NCBI GenBank assembly: GCA_021018995.1 | Contig: CM037598.1 | Location: forward strand, 46,515,185 to 46,579,184 | Direction: 5' to 3' | DNA: 64,000 nucleotides | DNA from: Chloranthus sessilifolius | Taxonomy: Eukaryota > Streptophyta > Magnoliopsida > Chloranthales > Chloranthaceae | In this document: one piece after another, positions 10,319 through 21,539 of the stretch | How the letters are laid out: each line of letters starts with the position of its first letter | How positions within the stretch are numbered: the first letter of the stretch is position 1 | Notes under the pieces: generated by a model | Seen by the model: only the letters and a program-made list of their open reading frames with translations | What the model was told of the DNA's origin: nothing | Databases searched by the model: none | Program-made: the position numbers and the translations under genes

Positions 10319-10462
10319 ATGGGCACGAACGTGCTTGTCGATGCTCTTAAGGACATCAAAGCCTTGATGATTACCACAAATAAGAGGTTGAATGTGATGG
10401 AGGAAGCCCACACGACTATGGTTGCCTATAATGGTGCGCTTCTCAACCGCTTGGAGCTGTTG
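10319..10462 (+). mobile_element. N-terminal gag segment of element F
   Basis: From the ATG at 10319 a frame reads MGTNVLVDALKDIKALM and continues to GALLNRLEL, where element E begins. This is a helical, coiled-coil-like start resembling gag N-termini of related plant elements. The rest of gag lies beyond E, from about 14338. Confidence 0.6.
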
Positions 10463-10576
10463 TGATGGGGACATTGGTTACGAACCATATCGCGCGTACC
10501 GATGTTGGAAGAAGCATAACAAAAATGGAAACTAGAATTAGAATTAAGGAATCTGCGTATTGGAACAATGCGCAGT

Positions 10577-10619
10577 CAATCGATACCAGGCTTTGATCGA
10601 TCGACTGTGGCCAGGAAAA

Positions 10620-10670
<51 letters not shown>

Positions 10671-10790
10671 GCTTCGATCGATCGAGCACTCTTGTCAATC
10701 GATCGATTGCTTAGTGACCAGAGAGCTATATTTTATATATATGCTCGATCAATCGATGCTTCACATCAATCGATCGATTTTTCGTGAAAA
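10577..10790 (+). promoter_or_regulatory. ATCGAT-core palindrome array in the 5' LTR of E
   Basis: Palindromes include TGATCGATCGAC (10594), TCGATCGATCGA (10674), CAATCGATCGATTG (10696, a perfect 14-base palindrome), CTCGATCAATCGATGC (10744) and AATCGATCGATT (10768). The array ends about 95 bases before the TATA. The partner array in the 3' LTR (13446-13632) is still recognisable but more degraded. Confidence 0.65.
10620..10670 (+). repeat. Alternating TA microsatellite inside the E LTR
   Basis: About 50 bases of nearly pure TA alternation, interrupted by one TG, sit between two ATCGAT palindromes. A much shorter run is at the matching place in the 3' LTR (about 13508-13520), so the repeat has changed length since insertion. 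Confidence 0.85.
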
Positions 10791-11534
10791 TGAATTACGT
10801 CAGAATTCGAAGTTGAGTTTTGAGAGCATACATGTCTTTTTTTTAGTAGTTATTTTAGGGTTTTCTTTTGTTTTAGAGGCCTCCTATATAAGGTCTTTTA
10901 ATAAACAATGTAATTAGTTGATTGATTATTGAATGAAGAGAGAGTTGCTTTTGTACAAACCCTAAAAAGTTTGAGAAGAGTTTTCAACCGAGGGAATGAA
11001 TCCTTCAAACCTTGAGGAGTGAGCAATCATTTCTCGTGCGACTTGGTGCGAAGCTGACGTACAGCCATGGTGTAAAGCTTTGGAAAATCATTAGTGTGAA
11101 ACCTTAGAAATCTATCCCTTTTATTTATGTCTTTCTAGATTATTGTCAGGTAATATCTTCTTTATTTCCATTGATAAAAGATCAAAATTCTAAAATCTTA
11201 TTCCTTGATATCTTTAATTTTCCCCTTTTAGTGAGTTATTTCTTCAAGTTTTATTTCATCCAAAATCTCTGAGGAGTTAAGAGACAATACTGTATTTATC
11301 ACTTGATGCCCTAAACTAGAACGAAACTCGAGTTCCTCCATCGGAGCCATTTTTCTAGATCGGGAGATTGTCATGCATGCAAATGCTAAAATGAATTAAT
11401 TGAACTATTTTATTGAATTCAATGAATTAATTGTATGTGTTGCATGATTTTGAATATTTTTGCTATTCAATTCACTCTAAAGTTAATCCCAAATTTGCAT
11501 ATTAGGGTTTTAGCATTTTATCCCGCGTAAGTTT

Positions 11535-11550
11535 TGGTATCAAAGCCAAG
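11535..11550 (+). other. Primer-binding site of element E (initiator-Met)
   Basis: TGGTATCAAAGCCAAG, one change from the standard plant initiator-Met site, four bases after the LTR end. Confidence 0.7.
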
Positions 11551-11648
11551 TTTTTAGTTTAGGGTTCTCCTTGTTCATATAGGTTCTAGGTTTTATTTCT
11601 TTCCATTTCAGATTTATCTTACCCCATCTAATTGTGCATAATTCCGTC

Positions 11649-12617
11649 ATGGTTACCACTAGCTTAGAAGCCCTGATTAGAGATCTTTCATCTAAGGTGA
11701 CTGCTAGTCAAACTCGGATGGATGAGCACAACGTTGATCAACAAGCCAGGCATGAGGCTTTAGAAACCCGTTTTGAAGAGATAATGAGTTCATTATTAAG
11801 AATCACACTAGATCAACCCCAACAATCGTAGGAGGGAGGATCCTCATCGTCGTGAAATTCAAATCAGTCAAGAAGATATAATCATGAAATCAGTGAAAAT
11901 GGATGCCCCTACTTTTGACGGGAAAAGATAACCCAAAGCCTTTCTCGAATGGGTCACCAGCATGGAAAACTACTTCGAGTGGTATACCATGTCTGAAGAC
12001 GCAAGGTCAGATTTGTCAAATTCAAGCTTATGGGTCAGGCCATACCTTATTGGTTGGGAGTAGAGCGTCATAGGAAAATCCAGGGTCTTCATGCTATTTC
12101 CATGTTGACTAAAATGAAAGTTCAACTGCACGAAAAATGCGTTCTCGTATCATATAATCAATGTATTCTTGATCAGTGGTAGTTATTGCATCAAAGAGAT
12201 TCCCTGATCACATAGTACATCGATCAGTTTGAAAACCTGATTACCCAGGCCGATGTAGATGAGCCAGCAAAAGTTACCCTCTCTCGATTCTGAATGGGCC
12301 TTTAACCAGAGTTACAGAAGAAACTCATTCCTTATCCCATTGTCGATCTCGATGAATGTTTTTCTAGGGTTGAAGAATTAGAACGGTATCTCGACACTCT
12401 CAGTAATGACCGATCTAAGTCTTCCAAGCTTGAGTATCAATCTAATCATATAGAAAAGGGAAATAATACCTCTAGTCAATCTTCAAAATCTGTGATTCCT
12501 CATGTTAACAAAAGAAAGGGACCAATGATCGAGTGTTCTAGACGTACTCCGCAATAATATTATAAGTGTCAAGGTTTAGGTCACTTTGCATCCCAATGTC
12601 CCAGTAAAGGTTAAACC
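11649..12617 (+). mobile_element. gag region of element E
   Basis: It opens with MVTTSLEALIRDLSSK and a predicted coiled coil. A capsid-like segment follows whose phrases (FLEWVTSMENYFEWY-like, about 11940-11985) resemble the gag of F (VFLDWVSDMDHHFEWYGM). It ends in a zinc knuckle, YKCQGLGHFASQCP, near 12560-12602. The gag protein packages element RNA. The frame is broken in several places. Confidence 0.6.
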
Positions 12618-13333
12618 TTGATTATTCAAGAGCATGTCGAGAAAGAGAGCAATGAATTACACGAAGAAGTGTATGAACCGTGTGATACGCCAAGTGATGA
12701 CGAAGGTGAAGTTCCCACCAAAGCCGTAGGTTGCATTAGGACAGCTCCTATTACCAGAGACAGTGTTGATAGTGTGTCCATATCAAGTGAGTCCTTAGAG
12801 TTGGTAGAAGCATATCCTCATTCTAAATTGCATGGGAATAATAAACATAATTTATTGAACATTGGAGATATGCCTGATCGCACTAACACGGTAAATATGT
12901 TTAATGAATTTGATACTAACAGTTTTATATTAATTCCTGATAGTCTCGAGCATGTGGAATATTTTCTAATCTCAGAAAAGGTTAAGGATGGAGGTCTAAA
13001 TTTTCCTGTAGACAAGAGCAACCATTTGATAGTTGTCGTAACGGATCTTACGCCTATTTTAGATCCCACAACCCCACCCTTTGATCCATTCCTTATTGAG
13101 CACCCAATCGAACCACACCCATTTACCCAGTTTCTATCCCTTACCTTACCTGTGCAATATGAGAAAAGATCAAATGAGAAGGTCATAGGATTTCTGAGCT
13201 TCCATGCCATTGAAGGTAATAATCGAGAGTATCTCACAGCGTGGAAAGGTAAGACAAGAGTTGAGCTTCCGAAGTGTGCCATCCATGGGTTCCCTAACTC
13301 ATCGGAGATGAGTTTTTCCCACCCGAAGAGTAT
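12618..13333 (+). mobile_element. Open stretch after the zinc knuckle of E, product not recognised
   Basis: This open frame starts IQEHVEKESNELHEEVYE, resembling the acidic segment after the knuckle in F (EEVYEPEVTP). It should then lead into protease, but instead continues with sequence I do not recognise. Near the end it contains REYLTAWKGK, which might be a remnant of a chromodomain-like EYLVKWKG motif found at the integrase C-terminus of chromoviruses. If so, the interior joins the end of gag to the end of pol. Its openness in an old element is notable. It runs on into the 3' LTR. Confidence 0.45.
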
Positions 13334-14332
13334 TGATGGGGACATCGGTTACGGACCATCTCGTGCGTACTGGCATTGGAAGAAGCAGAATGAAAATGGA
13401 AACCAGAACCAGACTTTAGGAATTTGCGTAATGGAGCAATGCACAGTCGATTGATCGATCCCAAGTTTCGATCGATTGACTGTGTCCAGAAAAACTTATT
13501 TTGGCGTATATATATATATATGCTTTGATCGATCAAGAACTCATTTCGATCGATCAATTGTTTATTGACAAGAGAGCTATATTTTATATATATGCTCGAT
13601 CAATCGATGCTTCACATTGATCGGTCGATTTTTTACAAAAATGAGTTTCGTCAGAATTCGACGTTGAGTTTTGAGGGCATACTTAACTTTTTTTTAGTAG
13701 TTGTTTTAGGGTTTTCTTTTGTTTTAGAGGCCTCCTATATAAGGTCTTTAATAAACAATGTTAATTACTTGATTGATTATTGAATGAAAAGAGAGATGCT
13801 TTTGTGCAAACCCTAGAAAGCTTGAAAAGAGTTTTCAACCAAGGGAGTGAAACCTTCAAACCTTTAGGAGTGAGCAATCATTTCTCATGTGACTTGGTGC
13901 GAAGCTGACATACACCTGCGGTGTGAAGCTTCAAAAAATCCTTAGTGTGAAGCCTTGGAAATCTATCCCTTTTATTTTTGTCTTTCTAGATTATTGTCAG
14001 GTAATATGTTCCTTATTTCCATTGATAAAAGATCAAAATTCTAAAACCTTATTCCGTGATATCTTTAATTTTCCCCTTTCAAGAGACGATATTATAATTA
14101 TCGCTTGATACCCTAAACTAGAACGAAACTCGAGTTAATTCATCGAAATCGTCTTTCTAGATTGGGAGATCGTCGTGCATGCGAACGCTAAAATGAATTA
14201 ATCGAACTGTTTTATTGAATTCATCAAATTAATTTTATGTTTTGTATGATTTTGAATATTTTTGCTATTCAATTCACTCTAAAGTTAATCCCAAATTCTC
14301 ATATTAGGGTTTTAGTGTTTTATCCTGTGTTA
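13334..14332 (+). repeat. 3' LTR of element E
   Basis: Aligns with 10463-11530, including TGATGGGGACAT, the ATCGAT palindrome region, CCTCCTATATAAGG and the terminal GGGTTTTAG. Slightly shorter because the TA run is reduced. It is followed by the target-duplication copy GGTTG and then by the resumed gag of F. Confidence 0.75.
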
Positions 14333-14337
14333 GGTTG

Positions 14338-15250
14338 GAAGGAGATGAGGAGCACCACGATCGGCGCAATGAGCATCACAATTCGCACTTTGAGCGCGGC
14401 AGCTGGCTCAAGGGCCGAAATCAGAATTAAAGGAAAGTATATCGCGGAGATCACTACAATCCGGATGAGAAACTCCTCAACAATGTCCAAGTTGAGTTTC
14501 TGACCTTCGATGGAAGAATGGACCCTAAAGTCTTCCTCGATTGGGTCTCTGATATGGATCACCATTTTGAGTGGTATGGCATGGACAATGAGCGATATGT
14601 TCGGCTCGCCAAAATGAAGCTCATTAGTCAAGCTCGACTCTTTTGGGTCAATGTCAAGTGCATGTGAATAAATGCGGGTCATGCTCCCATTACCCATTTG
14701 GAGGACATGAAGGAGCGACTTATGGAGAAGTGCGCTCCTTTATCATACTACCATCGCTGACTTGACTAATGGAAAATTTATGTCAAGGTAGTATGCCCGT
14801 AACCAAGTACATTAGCAAATTTGAGGAGTTCATGATGAGAGCTAATTTGTTAGAGGATCCTCAAGTCACTCTTTTGAGGTTCCACACCGGGTTGCGATTG
14901 GACCTATAAAAAGAGTTGATCTCCCACCCCGTCGACACTCTTGAGGAATGTTACGCTATTGTACAAGACCTTGAGAGGCACTTGAAAACGACGGTGGTGA
15001 GACCATTTGAGCTGCATGCCAGTAGCCATAAAGTCAGAGAAGGACGAGCTAGTGCTGGAAATCCACCTCTCAAGTCGACACAACCCACTCCTACAAATGT
15101 TCAGTTTAATAAAGGGAAGGGCGTGGTAGGAGATTCCTCAAGGGGTGGCCCTCAAACTAAGTGCTACAAATGTCATGGGTTTGGCCACTTTGCCTCTCAA
15201 TGCCCTACGAGAGACCCCCAAAGGACTGTCTTGGTTAAAGAAGAGGCCAA
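14338..15250 (+). mobile_element. Main gag region of element F, resuming after E
   Basis: A capsid-type segment reads MDPKVFLDWVSDMDHHFEWY, RLAKMKLISQARLFWVN and later QGSMPVTKYISKFEEF-like sequence. It ends with the zinc knuckle CYKCHGFGHFASQCP (about 15163-15207) and an acidic linker. This fits retrotransposon gag of chromovirus-like elements. A few breaks are present. Confidence 0.65.
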
Positions 15251-15740
15251 TGATGATGAAGGTGTTGAGGAGGAAGTGTATGAACCAGAAGTCACTCCTA
15301 CTGATGAGGAGGGTGACAACGGTACTCGAGTACTAGTTTGCATCCAAGATTGTTTGGTTGTGAGGTGTTCCCTTGTACAACCTCAACGAGATGAGAAAGG
15401 CGATTGGTGTAGAGATAACATTTTCTATACTTACGCCAAGTGTGGTGAGAAGAGTTGTAAGGTCATCGTGGATAGCGGGAGTTGTACAAATGTTGTGTCG
15501 ACACAAACCATTACCCGCTTAGGGCTTACACTCGAGCCCCACCTGAGACCATATAAAGTCGCATGGGTCGACTCCTCTTCCATTCTTGTGTCCCAGAGGT
15601 GTCATGTGCTGATACGGTTAGCCTCATATTTGAACACCTTATAGTGTGATGTGGTGATGATGGATGTGGGCCACATCATCTTGGGGAAGCCTTGGCTCTA
15701 TGACATGGATGTGAACCTCCTTGGAAGGTCTAATGTGTGG
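15251..15740 (+). mobile_element. Protease region of element F
   Basis: After the acidic linker comes the aspartic protease signature VIVDSGSCTNVVS (about 15463-15500), then an LGLTLEPHLRPYKVAWVD segment and, near 15655-15720, VVMMDVGHIILGKPWLYDMD. These are the usual landmarks of Ty3/gypsy protease (D-S-G active site; hydrophobic ILG-type motif). The enzyme processes the gag-pol polyprotein. Confidence 0.65.
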
Positions 15741-15979
15741 CACGTTCATGCATGAGGGCAAGAAGATAAAGCTAAACCCCTTGCCTCTCAAGACACCATC
15801 AGATAAGAAAGTTGAGAAGAAGGGCAGTCAATCTAAGACCATCAACATCGTAAGCCCTTCGGAGTTTGAGAGAGCATCATTAGATGAGAGTGTGGTGTAT
15901 GTTGTTATCACCGTTGAGCGTGCTCTCGAGTCTATGGGTAGGCACCCTAAGGAGGATGAGCCAATTTTGAAAGAGTTTG

Positions 15980-16451
15980 TGGATGTCTTCTCGGAAGACT
16001 TGCTCGATGAGCTCCCTCCAATGCATGACATCTGACATGCCATAGACTTAGTTCTCGGATCTACCCTACTGAACCTGCTCATTATCGATTGAATCCGGTT
16101 AAACATGTCGAGTTAGTACGGCAAGTCGATGAGCTCCTCCGGAAGGGGTTCATCCAAGAGGGCTTGAGCCCTTGTGCCATACCCGCACTACTCACGCCCA
16201 AGAAGGATGGTTCTTGGAAAATATGTGTGGATAGTCAGGCCATCAACAAGATTACAATCAAGTATCAATTTTCTATATCGAGGCTCGACGATATATTGGA
16301 TATGATGGTTGGTGCCACTATCTTCTCTAAGATAGACCTTAAAAGTGGTTATTATCAAGTCTGCATCCGCCTAGGTGATGAAGGGAAAATCGCTTTCATG
16401 ACCAAGGATTGTCTTTATGAGTGGATGGTCATGCCTTTTGGGCTTTCAAAT
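15980..16451 (+). mobile_element. Reverse transcriptase N-terminal part of element F
   Basis: Recognisable segments are [53 protein letters not shown] and [12 protein letters not shown]. These are the fingers and palm motifs up to just before the YxDD block. The copy ends at that point, where element A begins. Catalytic residues beyond are not present in the window. Confidence 0.7.
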
Positions 16452-17720
16452 CATCAACCATCCAAATGCTGCCATCATTCTATGGGCTAAGTAAAGAAGA
16501 CACATATAAGCATATAGATGAGTTCCTTGCTTTATGCACCACATTTAATATTGCTGGCTTGGGAGAGGAAACCACCAAACTGAAGCTTTTTACTTTTTTC
16601 CTAAAGGATAAAGCCAGAACTTGGCTCTCCATGCTCCCAGCAGGCAGTATACAATCCTGGAATGATCTCCAATGCTAGTTTTTGGCTAAATTTTCCCTAT
16701 GTCTAAAACCAGCCAGTTGAGGAAGAGCATACTTTCCTTTGCTCAATTCTCAACTGAAGATTTCTATGGAGTTTGGAAAAGGTTTAAAGAGCTGTTGAAG
16801 TAATGTCCACACCATCAAATTCCTCAGTGGCAACTTATCTAGAGCTTCTATCAAGGAATTGATCCCAAGAGTAGGGATATGGTGGATGCCTCATGTGGGG
16901 GCACTTACCTCCACAAGACAGCTGATGAAGCTTGAGAACTTTTTGATGTCATCAATGAGAATTTCATGCAGTAAGAGTCTCTGTTCTGAAATGACATTGA
17001 GATTCCAGCTAAAATGGTAAAAGAATCCACCTCTAGAGGGAGGATGTATGAGGTCAATGTATCCAATTACCTACAAAGGAAGGTGGACAGTCTGAGCCTG
17101 AAATTTGACAAGTTAATGGGTGTGATGCAAACCACCCCAATTTTAGGTGGAGGTAAGACAATTATCAACAACCACAGCAATACCAGCCTACATTGTAATA
17201 CTGACCATAGCCACAATATCACTAGGGCTATGCACCTAGACAGCCTTTCCAGCAATTAGCCCTACAGTCACACCAATTGGCTTTGCCCCCACCACAGCCT
17301 AAAGCCCCATCTTTTGAAGAATGGGTTTTGTCATTACTGTAAAACTTGGGCTCTTTGTCCCAAACTGTTAACTCTCATAGTCAAAGCATAAAGAAAATCG
17401 GAGACTGGCATGGTCAAATCTCTAATGCTTTGACTAAAAGAGAGGAGGGCAGGCTTCCTAGCCAGACCATGAACAATCCAAAGGGTCATTACTTGATTGG
17501 TGAAGGTTTCTCAACCCATGAGGAAGCCAAAGTAGTCACAACTCTCAGGTCTGGCAAGATAGTGGATAACCAGGTGGGCAGGGAGAAAAATGAGAGAAAT
17601 GAGAGTGCAGAAGAAGAAGAGGACTCATCTCCTGCTGCTGAGTAGCAGGAGGACAATAATGGGACAATTTTTAAGCCCCAACAAAATGAAATAAATGAAG
17701 AAAAAATAAAAAAATAAAAA
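16446..17720 (+). mobile_element. gag region of element A
   Basis: It begins within gag at a segment equivalent to MLPSFHGLSKEDPYKHVDEY of C and continues through FNIAGLGEETTKLKLFTFFL and KDKARTWLSMLPAGS (retrotransposon gag family). It ends with the linker phrases NNPKGHYLIGEGFSTHEEA and VVTTLRSGKIVDNQ seen in other Athila gags. The N-terminus is absent because the copy starts at the junction with F. Confidence 0.65.
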
Positions 17721-17779
17721 GTCAATCATGAAATAGCTAGGCATGCAGCTGAGGTACCAGTAGTACCACAGCTGCCATT

Positions 17780-18430
17780 TCCTCATGCTCTTGCAAGCCC
17801 CTCTCCTTTTGACAAGGGGAATGTTAGAATGGAGGAAATATTTGAGACCTTCAAGCAAGTTAAGATCAATTTACCTCTGCTTGATACCATCAAACAGGTC
17901 TCTGCCTATGCTAAGTTCCTCAAAGACCTTTGTACACAATAGAGGAAGGCAAGGATCCATTTGTCCAAGAAGGTCTTTACAGCAAAAATAGTTAAATCAG
18001 TGCTGTTAATAGCCACACCTGCAAAACTGAAAGACCCAAGGGTTCCTACCATCCCCTATATTATTAGGGACCACACCTTAGGCAAGGCTCTCTTAAACTT
18101 GGGAGCCAGTGTTAACCTGCTGCCATATTCAGTATAAAAACAGTTAGGTTTGGGGGAGCTGAAACCAACTCCTATTGTGCTCTAGCTGGCTAACAGGTCT
18201 GAGAAATGACCTATAGGAATTGTTGAAGATGTGTTAGTTCTACCCTGATGATTTTTTGGTCTTGGACATGGAGCCTTCAAAGAGTAGCACCCCAATTTCT
18301 GTGATCTTGGGCAGGTTATTCTTAGCCACAACCAATGCCTGCATTCAATGCAGGTCTAGGGTGATGGAGGTTACATTTGGAAAAAAGAAGGTTAAATTAA
18401 ATGTGTACAATACTACCAAGTAATCTCAAC
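17780..18430 (+). mobile_element. Protease region of element A
   Basis: Landmarks match the protease of C: VRMEEIFETFKQVKINLPLL, SAYAKFLKDLCT, LGASVNLLPYS, LGELKPTPIVL and VILGRLFLATTNACIQC. In this lineage the active-site region reads DLGASVNLLP rather than the more common DSGAT. The copy is broken in several places. Confidence 0.6.
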
Positions 18431-18453
18431 TGAACAATGAGGATTGCTTTGCA

Positions 18454-19550
18454 GTGGATGTACTAGAGGACCTAGTAGGGGCGAATTTATCCAATCTGCT
18501 GGATTGGGTTAAAATTTGTGAGGAATTTGAGAATGTATGGACTGAGGTTCATGAGGAGGGGGCCCCAAATTACGTTACTGCTGAGACCTCTATGGGCCTA
18601 GTGCAACACTCCAAGGCACCTTTGTTGCCTTCGATAGAGTGTCCACCTGATCTGAAGCTTAAACAGCTGCCAGAGACATTAAAATATCTCTTCCTAGGAC
18701 AAGAGAATATGTCAGTCATCATCTCATCCTCTCTCTCTATAGAGCAGGAAGAGGAGTTGCTTGAAGTCCTTAGGAAACATAAGAAACCAATTGGCTAGAC
18801 CATTGCAGATTTGGAGGGAATTGACCCATCTGTGTATATGCACAAGATGCATTTCAAAGAGGGTCTAAGCCCTCAAGGGAAATGCAGAGGAAGTTGAACC
18901 CTCATATGCAGGAGGTGGTCCTAAAAGAGATTATAAAACTGCTTGATGCAGGGGTCATATAACCCATTTCAGACTCTAAGTGGGTCTCACCTATCCAGGT
19001 GGTCCCCAAAAAGGCTAGCATCACAATTGTTACTACTGAGTCTGGGGAGTCAGTACCAACTAGGGAGATCACTGGTTGGAGAGTGTGCATTGACTATTGA
19101 AAACTGAACTCCAAGACAAGAAAAGACCATTTCCCCCTGCCCTTCATTGATCAAATTTTGGATAGGCTGGCTGGAAGAGCAGTTTATTACTTCCTAGATG
19201 GATATTCTGGTTATAATCAGATACTTGTGTATCCTCAAGATTAGGAAAAAACAACATTCACATGTCTATTTGGCACTTTTGCTTATAGAAGAATGCCTTT
19301 TGGACCGTGTAATGCTCCAACCACCTTCCAAAGATGCATGTATGTAATTTTTTCAGACATGATTGACAAGTTTTTAGAGATTTTTATGGATGATTTCTCA
19401 ATTTTTGGGGACAGTTTTAGTCAGTGTTTACATCATCTTAGCCTAGTTCTTCAAAGATGTGAAGAGACCAACCTAGTCTTGAGCTAGGAGAAAAGCCATT
19501 TTATTGTCCACCATGGCATTGTGCTTAGCCATGTGGTCTCCCCTAAAGGC
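18454..19550 (+). mobile_element. Reverse transcriptase region of element A
   Basis: The linker PDLKLKQLPETLKYLFLG and VIISSSLSIEQEEEL precedes the enzyme. The enzyme segments are RKDHFPLPFIDQILDRLAGR-like, FLDGYSGYNQI-like, FGTFAYRRMPFGPCNAPTTF and the catalytic FMDDFSIFGDSF. The order and spacing match C. Broken. Confidence 0.7.
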
Positions 19551-20215
19551 ATTGAGGTTGATAGAGTAAAGGTTGACTTAATCTCACACTTGGCCCCACC
19601 AAAAATAGTCAAACAAATCAGGTCTTTCTTAGGACATGCAAGATTTTATAGAAGGTTCATCAAAGACTTCAGCAAAATTTTCAAACCTCTGTGCCACCTG
19701 TTGTGTCAGGATGTGCCATTTAATTTTGATGCTGAATGTCTTGATGCTTTTGAGGTGTTGAAGAAATGTTTAACCACTGCCCCTGTGATCCAAGCCCCTG
19801 ACTACTCCCTACCTTTTGAATTAATGTGTGATGCATCAGACCTGACTGTGGGTGTTGTTTTAGGTCAGAGGGAAGATAAACTGCCTATTGTGGTTTATTA
19901 TGCCAACAAATCACTAACCGAAGCTTAGCTAAATTATACAATAACTGAGAAGGAGCTTCTGGCAATAGTGTTTGTTGTGGACAAATTTAGATCCTATCTA
20001 CTTGGGTCTAAAATTATAGTCTTCACTGATCATTCTGCCCTCAAGTACCTACTGGTTAAGAAAGATGCAAAGCCAAGATTGATTAGATGGATCCTCCTGC
20101 TGCAGGAGTTTGAACTTGAAATCAAAGATAAGAAAGGAGTAGAGAATGTGGTGGTTGATCACCTGTACAGGATTTTAGTTGAAGAGTTTGCTACTACACG
20201 TGAGAGATTCTTTTC
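19551..20215 (+). mobile_element. Connection and RNase H region of element A
   Basis: Connection: QIRSFLGHARFYRRFIKDFS. RNase [33 protein letters not shown]-like, and [20 protein letters not shown]. This is the usual Ty3/gypsy layout in which RNase H follows reverse transcriptase directly. Confidence 0.7.
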
Positions 20216-21530
20216 CTGATGAGCAATTATTTGCCATCCAGTCAGTTGTCCCTTGGTTTGCCAACATAGTCAACTACCTTATTGGAGGTAGGATCCCTTC
20301 CCACTGGTCCAAAATGGACAAAGACTTGTGCTTCTCACAAGTCAAATATTTTTTCTGGGAGGATCCATGCTTGTTTAAGTATTGTGCAAACTTGGTTATT
20401 AGGAAGTGTATCCCTGATATTGACATCCACAGTATTATTAGCATGTGCCATGAAAATGCCTATGGGGGTCACTTTAGTGGGCAAAAGATAGCAGTAAAGG
20501 TGCTACAATGTGGTTTTTATTAGCCTTCCTTGTTTAAGGATGCCCATGAACACTGCCAAGCATGTTTAAGATGTCAGAGGATGGGTGGCATTTCAAAGAG
20601 AAATTCAATGCCATTGCAACCCATCCTTGTTATAGAGCTATTTGGCATTTGGGGGATAGATTTCATGACCCCTTTCCTTCTTCAATGGGATACAATTTTT
20701 CCATGTGATTGTAGATTATGTTTCCAAATGGGTGGAAGCAGCTGCCACGAGGACAAATGACCACAAGGTTGTCCTCAAATTTATCAAGGAAAATATTTTC
20801 TCCATATTTGGCACCCCTAGAGCCATCATCAGTGATGGAGGCAACCACTTTTGTAACAGCACTTTGAGAGCTTGCTCAAGAAGTATATTGTTACTCATAG
20901 GATTGCTACCCCATATCACCCACAGACTAGTGGGCAAGTGGAGATTTCCAATAGAGAAATTAAGCATATCCTAAAGAAGACAGTTAGGACTGATCGGAAG
21001 GATTAGGCTATGAAGCTTAATGATGCATTGTGGGCCTATAGGACAACCTATAAGACCCCAATTGGAATGTCCCTATTTAGATTAGCCTATGGCAAAGCTT
21101 GTCATCTACCAATAAAGTTGGAATGCAAGGCCTTTTGGGCCATTAAGAGCTTGAACTTGGATCTAATTGCTGATAGCGCAAATAGGAGATTGCATCTGTC
21201 AAAGCTGGAGGAACTAAGGTTGGATGCATATTCCAATACAAGGATTTATAAAGAGAAAGTCAAGCATTCTTTGACATGAATCTCCTCAAAAAAAATTTCC
21301 TGATGGAGCTAAGGTATGGCTTTTCAACTCCAAGCTTAAGTTCTTTCCTGGTAAGCTGAGAACCAGATGGGATGGACCTTTCACTGTCATCCATGCATTT
21401 CCATCTGGGGCTGTGGAGATTATGGACCCCACCTTTAGGAGGATTATGAAAGTGAATGGTCAGAGACTCAAGCTGTATGTGGAAAATTCTATGGAAACCT
21501 ATGCAACCATGTACTTTCAAGAACCTACCA
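20216..21530 (+). mobile_element. Integrase region of element A
   Basis: The zinc-binding region has MCHENAYGGHFSGQKIA and then HCQACLRCQRMGGISKRNS (HHCC pattern). The catalytic core shows [28 protein letters not shown] and, near 20935, [12 protein letters not shown]. The C-terminal part has [19 protein letters not shown] and VMEIMDPT-like phrases. Broken in several places. Confidence 0.65.
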
Positions 21531-21539
21531 AATGTTGAG

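Larger units (their letters stand above)
10463..11530 (+). repeat. 5' LTR of element E
   Basis: Pairs with 13334-14332 along its length. TATA (TATATAAG) lies at 10885-10892. A cluster of ATCGAT-core palindromes and an alternating TA run lie upstream of the TATA. The right end is set by the primer site that follows. Confidence 0.75.
10463..14332 (+). mobile_element. Element E: internally reduced Ty3/gypsy element inserted in the gag of F
   Basis: Bounded by two LTRs (10463-11530 and 13334-14332) that both begin TGATGGGGACAT. The flanks are TGTTG at 10458-10462 and GGTTG at 14333-14337, a 5-base target duplication with one mismatch. The interior is only about 1.8 kb. It holds an initiator-Met primer site, gag with a CCHC knuckle and one further open stretch, but no reverse transcriptase, RNase H or integrase. 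It is thus non-autonomous. By eye the LTRs differ at roughly one base in eight, so it is fairly old. Gag is broken in several places. Confidence 0.75.
8950..16451 (+). mobile_element. Element F: chromovirus-like Ty3/gypsy copy, truncated in reverse transcriptase
   Basis: Parts in order: 5' LTR (about 8950-10107), initiator-Met-type primer site (10112), start of gag (10319), element E inserted in gag, rest of gag with zinc knuckle CYKCHGFGHFASQCP, protease with VIVDSGSCTNVV, linker, and reverse transcriptase up to MPFGLSN. The copy stops there at a junction with element A, so there is no RNase H, integrase or 3' LTR. Motif style suggests a chromovirus; the sublineage is not determined. The coding region is broken in a handful of places. 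Confidence 0.7.

Noticed and set aside
10112-11550. tRNA-like strings TGGTATCA(A/G)AGCC
   Set aside because: These are primer-binding sites next to LTR ends. No cloverleaf or complete tRNA gene is present in the window.
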